64,000 nucleotides of DNA, taken from Dehalococcoidia bacterium. GTDB taxonomy: Bacteria > Chloroflexota > Dehalococcoidia > SpSt-223. The stretch covers positions 236,145 to 300,144 of the forward strand of contig JANWZD010000002.1 in NCBI GenBank assembly GCA_025054935.1, written 5' to 3'. The first letter of the stretch is position 1, and each line of letters opens with the position of its first letter. Positions 62,007 through 64,000 of this stretch are shown here, piece by piece. Made by a program: the position numbers and the translations under genes. The notes under the pieces are model-generated. The model searched no databases, was not told the DNA's origin, and saw only the letters and a list, made by a program, of their open reading frames with translations.

Positions 62007-64000
62007 CTACACCGAGACGGCCGGGTCGAGCGGCAGGTCGAGGGAGGGAGGAGGCGACAGCTCCGGCGGCGCGACGACCACCGGGGGGGTGAGCGGCGGC
62101 GGATCGACGAGCGCATGGCGCAGCACGTCGTCCATTGTCTCGACGAGGACAATCTCGAGTTCGTCGCGGACCCGCTTCGGGATTTCGTGAAGATCGCGCT
62201 GGTTGTCGGCGGGGATGAGGATCCGGCGGATACCGGCGCGGTGGGCGGCGAGCGCTTTCTCCTTCAAGCCGCCGATCGGCAGCACGCGTCCGCGGAGAGT
62301 GATTTCGCCCGTCATCGCGACGTCATTGCGGACCGCGCGCCCGGTGAGGGCAGAGATCAGCGCTGTTGCCATCGTGATGCCTGCTGAGGGGCCATCCTTC
62401 GGCGTTGCCCCTTCGGGAATGTGGATGTGCAGGTCGAGCTTCTCTTGGAAGGCGCGGTCGATCCGAAGGAGATCGGCGCGCGAGCGGGCGTAGGAGAGCG
62501 CAGCGCGCGCCGACTCCTGCATTACCTCCCCGAGCCGCCCGGTGATGGTCAGTTCGCCCTTGCCGGGCATCGTCGCCACTTCGACGGGGAGCACCTCGCC
62601 TCCGACCTCCGTGTAGGCGAGGCCAGTGGCGACCCCGACCTGGCTCTCCGCGAGATGGCGCGCGCGGAGATATTTCGGCGGGCCAAGATAGTCGGCGAGG
62701 TTCGTCGTCGTGATCCGCACCCGCGTTTCGGGCTGCTTCACGACCCGCGTCGCCACTTTTCGGCAGATCGCGGCAATCGACCGCTCCAGTTCGCGCACCC
62801 CTGCCTCGCGAGTGTAGCCTCGCACAATCGCGGCGACAGTCTTCTCGGGGATGACCACCTGGCGAGGCGTCAGCCCATGAAGCCGCACCTGCTTAGGGGT
62901 AAGGAAGCGCCGGCCGATCTGGACTTTCTCGTCCTCGGTATAGCCGTGGATCTCGATCACTTCCATCCGGTCGCGTAGGGGCCGCGGGATGTTGGCGAGG
63001 ACATTCGCCGTCGTGATGAACATCACCTGCGAGAGGTCGTACGGCACTTCGAGGTAATGGTCGGTGAACTGGTTGTTCTGCTCCGGATCGAGCACTTCGA
63101 GAAGCGCCGCCGCAGGGTCTCCCCGGAAGTCGGAGGTCATCTTATCGACTTCGTCGAGCAGCAGGACCGGGTTGACGACGCCTGCGGTGCGCATCGCTTG
63201 CAGGATGCGCCCCGGCAGTGCTCCGACATAGGTGCGGCGATGTCCTCGGATCTCGGCTTCGTCGCGGACGCCGCCGAGCGAGATGCGGACGAATTTACGG
63301 TTCATCGAGCGGGCGATCGAGCGGCCGAGGCTGGTCTTGCCGACGCCCGGCGGCCCCGCGAAGCAGAGAATCGCGCCGCGCATCGCGCCGCCGCTCCGCT
63401 GAAGCAGCTGGCGGACAGCGAGGAACTCGACAATCCGCTCTTTCACCGCCTCAAGACCGTAGTGATCCTCGTCGAGGATGCGGCGCGCTTCATCCACATC
63501 GATCCGGTCGTCGGTTCGCTCGCGCCACGGCAGCGCGAGAACGAAGTCAAGGTAGGTGCGAATGACATTCGCCTCCGGGGACGACGAGGTCATCCGCTCG
63601 AGACGGTGCAGTTCGCGCTGCATCCGCTGCAGCACCAGCTCCGGCAGGCCTTTCTCCTCGAGGCGGCGTGCGAACTCGGCTACTTCTGAAGCGAGGTCGC
63701 TCCCCAGCTCCTCGTGGATCGCCTTGAGCTGCTCTTTCAGGTAATACTCGCGCTGGTTGCGGTCCATCTGCTGACGGACGCGGTTGCGGATTTCGTGGTC
63801 GAGCTGCGCCAGCTCGATCTGGGTGGCGAGAGCGACTGCAGCTGCCTCGAGCCGCTGTTTGTGATGCAGCAGTTCGAGGATGGTTTGCCGTGTCGCGAGG
63901 TCAACAGGCAGGTGGACAATCAGCAGGTCGGCCATCCGCCCAGCGCTCTCTGCGCGCTGGACTTGCTCGACCACGTCGCTCGCGATGCTCCGGGTCAGCT
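62007..64000 (-). CDS. lon: ATP-dependent protease Lon, N-terminal part outside window
   Basis: Cytosolic AAA+ serine protease that degrades misfolded and regulatory proteins. 663 residues are visible, from the end of the N domain ([16 protein letters not shown]) onward. Coiled coil with [18 protein letters not shown], Walker [17 protein letters not shown], Walker [13 protein letters not shown], and the protease domain with catalytic Ser in PKDGPSAGI and Lys in [15 protein letters not shown]. The Pro-rich C-terminal tail (about 35 residues) is unusual for Lon. The frame is open to the right edge; an ATG-like internal start at 63974 is not the true start. Confidence 0.96.
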   Translation of the reverse strand, partial: LTRSIASDVVEQVQRAESAGRMADLLIVHLPVDLATRQTILELLHHKQRLEAAAVALATQIELAQLDHEIRNRVRQQMDRNQREYYLKEQLKAIHEELGSDLASEVAEFARRLEEKGLPELVLQRMQRELHRLERMTSSSPEANVIRTYLDFVLALPWRERTDDRIDVDEARRILDEDHYGLEAVKERIVEFLAVRQLLQRSGGAMRGAILCFAGPPGVGKTSLGRSIARSMNRKFVRISLGGVRDEAEIRGHRRTYVGALPGRILQAMRTAGVVNPVLLLDEVDKMTSDFRGDPAAALLEVLDPEQNNQFTDHYLEVPYDLSQVMFITTANVLANIPRPLRDRMEVIEIHGYTEDEKVQIGRRFLTPKQVRLHGLTPRQVVIPEKTVAAIVRGYTREAGVRELERSIAAICRKVATRVVKQPETRVRITTTNLADYLGPPKYLRARHLAESQVGVATGLAYTEVGGEVLPVEVATMPGKGELTITGRLGEVMQESARAALSYARSRADLLRIDRAFQEKLDLHIHIPEGATPKDGPSAGITMATALISALTGRAVRNDVAMTGEITLRGRVLPIGGLKEKALAAHRAGIRRILIPADNQRDLHEIPKRVRDELEIVLVETMDDVLRHALVDPPPLTPPVVVAPPELSPPPSLDLPLDPAVSV

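Noticed and set aside
1-64000. tRNA, rRNA, CRISPR or insertion sequence
   Set aside because: I looked for T-loop-like motifs, regularly spaced repeats and transposase motifs and found none convincing. tRNAscan and CRISPR searches would settle it.

Overview
The window is GC-rich, densely packed bacterial chromosome. Gene content points to a Chloroflexota bacterium (inference, no search run). The evidence is the Thermus-type isocitrate dehydrogenase, an F420-type luciferase-like oxidoreductase, a secreted protein with a Pro/Thr-rich linker, SD-led genes mixed with apparently leaderless ones, and a compact dcw cluster that lacks murE/murF. No tRNA, rRNA, CRISPR array, insertion sequence or phage gene was seen.

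Layout. 1-1445 (-): class A PBP, cut by the left edge. 1658-9912 (+): an LLM oxidoreductase, then a tightly packed run coaE, CbbQ-like AAA+ ATPase, CbbO/NorD-like VWA protein, HD-GYP response regulator, selA. 9903-13838 (-): ftsK and ribonuclease J. 13940-15075 (+): PHP-domain protein and an unknown. 15249-16927 (-): NodI/NodJ-like ABC exporter. 17131-17862 (+): a protein disulfide oxidoreductase read through an in-frame TGA. 17933-23820 (-): acylphosphatase, minimal metalloprotease, secreted protein, isocitrate dehydrogenase, two zinc-type dehydrogenases. 23899-36658 (-): an accessory block with three peptide-type substrate-binding lipoproteins, one permease pair without ATPases, three methyltransferases, a protoporphyrinogen-oxidase-like flavoenzyme and a Gfo/Idh/MocA oxidoreductase. 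36835-42540 (-): CvpA-CAP fusion, pcrA, pyruvate kinase and a BioD/DRTGG protein. 42722-56369 (-): division and cell wall cluster rsmH-ftsL-pbp-mraY-murD-ftsW-murG-murC-murB-ftsQ-ftsA-ftsZ. 56707-59284 (+): DUF2520 protein, panB, panC. Then an ArsR-type regulator (+), a class V aminotransferase (-), a fourth methyltransferase (-) and lon (-), cut by the right edge.

Main discovery. The gene at 17131-17862 has its catalytic site written as Thr-TGA-Pro-His-Cys, where disulfide oxidoreductases have Thr-Cys-Pro-x-Cys. Just after the TGA a hairpin can form with the spacing expected of a bacterial SECIS element (7-bp upper stem, GTT loop 23 nt after the TGA). The window also encodes SelA, the enzyme that makes Sec-tRNA. 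This is best read as a selenocysteine-containing protein disulfide oxidoreductase that an ordinary gene caller would split into two fragments.

Second theme. Four methyltransferases share an unusual N-terminal region. Two of them sit beside paralogous peptide-type binding lipoproteins, which suggests a duplicated methyltransferase/binding-protein module of unknown function.
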